Part shown: one piece after another, positions 62,970 to 64,000 of the stretch
How positions within the stretch are numbered: position 1 is the stretch's first letter
Layout of the letters: every line of letters starts with the position of its first letter
From: Siphonodentalium dalli
Lineage: Eukaryota > Mollusca > Scaphopoda > Gadilida > Siphonodentaliidae
Assembly (NCBI GenBank): GCA_032622095.1
Contig: CP136065.1
Span: forward strand, 110,215,195-110,279,194
Direction of reading: 5' to 3'
Length of the DNA stretch: 64,000 nucleotides
The notes under the pieces: model-generated
Seen by the model: only the letters and a program-made list of their open reading frames with translations
Databases searched by the model: none
Told to the model about the DNA's origin: nothing
Made by a program: the position numbers and the translations under genes

Positions 62970-64000
62970 TAGCTAGAGATGGGCGGTTGTGAAATTTTGC
63001 CTCGGTTTCGGTTTCGGTTGTGGAAAAAGAGTTGAGTCTCGGTTTCGGTTTCGGTTTTTATTAATAAAAATTACTAATGTGAACAAAATCTAATTATGCT
63101 TCATCATATTACAAAGAAAACACACCAATTGTATCACCATAACTTGTGAGGTACATGTCCTTTTATAATATTAAATTATGTATCATATTGTTACTATTAC
63201 ATGTATATTGTTAATGTCCATGTCGAGTGGCAGTGCTAGAATGCAAGTGAGTCTGTGTATTGTGTATGACTGCAATTCAGCATCATATGATCATAAGTGT
63301 GAAATAATATAATGATCATTTATATTGGCATAAAACTAATGTGTGTGACTAGATATATGTGTATAGTTATGATTTGAAAAATAAAATTTGAAATAAACAA
63401 CAAAATGAAAATAAAACATGACTAGAATCTCTCAATCACATTATCTGGCTATATGCCTATTACCATATTTAGGGAACATAATATTGTATACAGTATACAT
63501 GCATCCAATACAAGTCACCTGAATGAGTGCTATTTCTCAACAGTTTACCGACAAACGGTATAATTCATTCCGGCTCCGATTCCGGCATAACATTTTTAAT
63601 CAACGGCGCACAAATATATTTGACGATTTAACATCCAAACAGTGATAAAAACTAATAGGGAATGCGGGTAACAATCATTGATACCTTTTCATATCGTATC
63701 CTCGTTATCAAATTCACCTTTCAGAGTATTTGTACGGCCTTAATGATTAAAATAACATGAGAAATAAACTGACTTGTGTTGTGTTTACTACGGCGAAAAT
63801 AGGTGTACACGGAAGCAACGTAATTAATTCGTCGCGCGATTTCACCATGCGAACTCCTTTCTGCATATATTACAGGCGGCACACTTAGATTTCTTATCTT
63901 TCTTTGAAAAATATTTCCACACAGGACTCGTTTGTTCGTCGTGTTCTGCCATGATTACAGGAAGTTGTGACAACCGAAACTACGGGTTTTCCCAACTTAC
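62970..64000 (-). mobile_element. Probable hAT-type element entering the right edge
   Basis: TAGAGATGGGCGGTTGTGAA at about 62975 followed by repeated TCGGTTTCGGTT resembles a hAT terminal region. A BED-finger start exon lies near the right edge on the minus strand. The rest of the transposase between the two is not recognisable, and the other terminus is outside the window. Confidence 0.45.
63842..63952 (-). pseudogene. BED zinc-finger start, likely hAT transposase first exon
   Basis: ATG at 63952 opens MAEHDEQTSPVWKYFSKKDK then KSKCAACNICRKEFAW, the aromatic-rich start and first cysteines of a BED finger. A TGA follows at once (63844-63842); alternatively, the gtgaaa at 63845 could be a donor after 63846. 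The His half of the finger is not found downstream in this window, so the copy is probably defective. Confidence 0.55.

Overview
The window is intron-rich, AT-rich animal nuclear DNA that is crowded with short inverted-repeat transposons. It holds two recognisable host genes lying tail to tail. The protein content (a Zasp/PDLIM-type PDZ-LIM gene and the ciliary gene CCDC40) and the repeat landscape (many hairpin MITEs, a tRNA-derived SINE, CR1/Jockey-like LINE relics) suggest an invertebrate bilaterian. A mollusc or other lophotrochozoan is most likely, but that placement is inference.

Layout. 1-11.4 kb: 3' part of a + strand PDZ-LIM (Zasp/PDLIM/LDB3-like) gene. One exon carries the ZM motif (2949-3477). 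A second, phase-compatible exon ends in a stop codon (11150-11360) without any LIM domain. The intron between them and the sequence upstream are full of MITEs. 11.4-18 kb: intergenic, with a LINE reverse-transcriptase relic at 15.8-16.05 kb. 18.06-49.81 kb: a complete CCDC40 gene on the minus strand. I reassembled it as 20 coding exons; all junctions keep phase and give 1251 codons plus a stop. Exon 4 contains an in-frame minisatellite. 48.5-49.5 kb (intron 1) and 58.1-58.4 kb hold two copies of a tRNA-derived SINE in opposite orientation.

50.3-55.6 kb is an accessory region: an inverted pair of about 380-bp arms, one arm of which has received two DNA transposons. The first (50502-51997) has foldback-type ends made of inverted tandem 16-mers and encloses a retrotransposon-type endonuclease with a single stop codon. 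The second (52028-53597) has perfect 29-bp inner inverted repeats and a cysteine-rich finger fragment. Both are flanked by 9-bp target duplications, and the other arm supplies the unoccupied site for both. 55.6-64 kb has no recognisable host gene. It holds degenerate tandem arrays (59.5-61.1 kb), hAT-like fragments and, at the right edge, the first exon of a BED-finger (hAT-type) protein.

At least five hairpin or MITE families recur. One has TA insertion sites (Tc1/mariner type), one has 8-bp duplications (hAT type), and three have TTAA termini (piggyBac type). Three pairs of TTAA elements sit back to back sharing one TTAA. Repeat-family names such as 'family A' are my own labels. Functional links between the two host genes are not implied: one product acts at actin/muscle attachment structures, the other in motile cilia.
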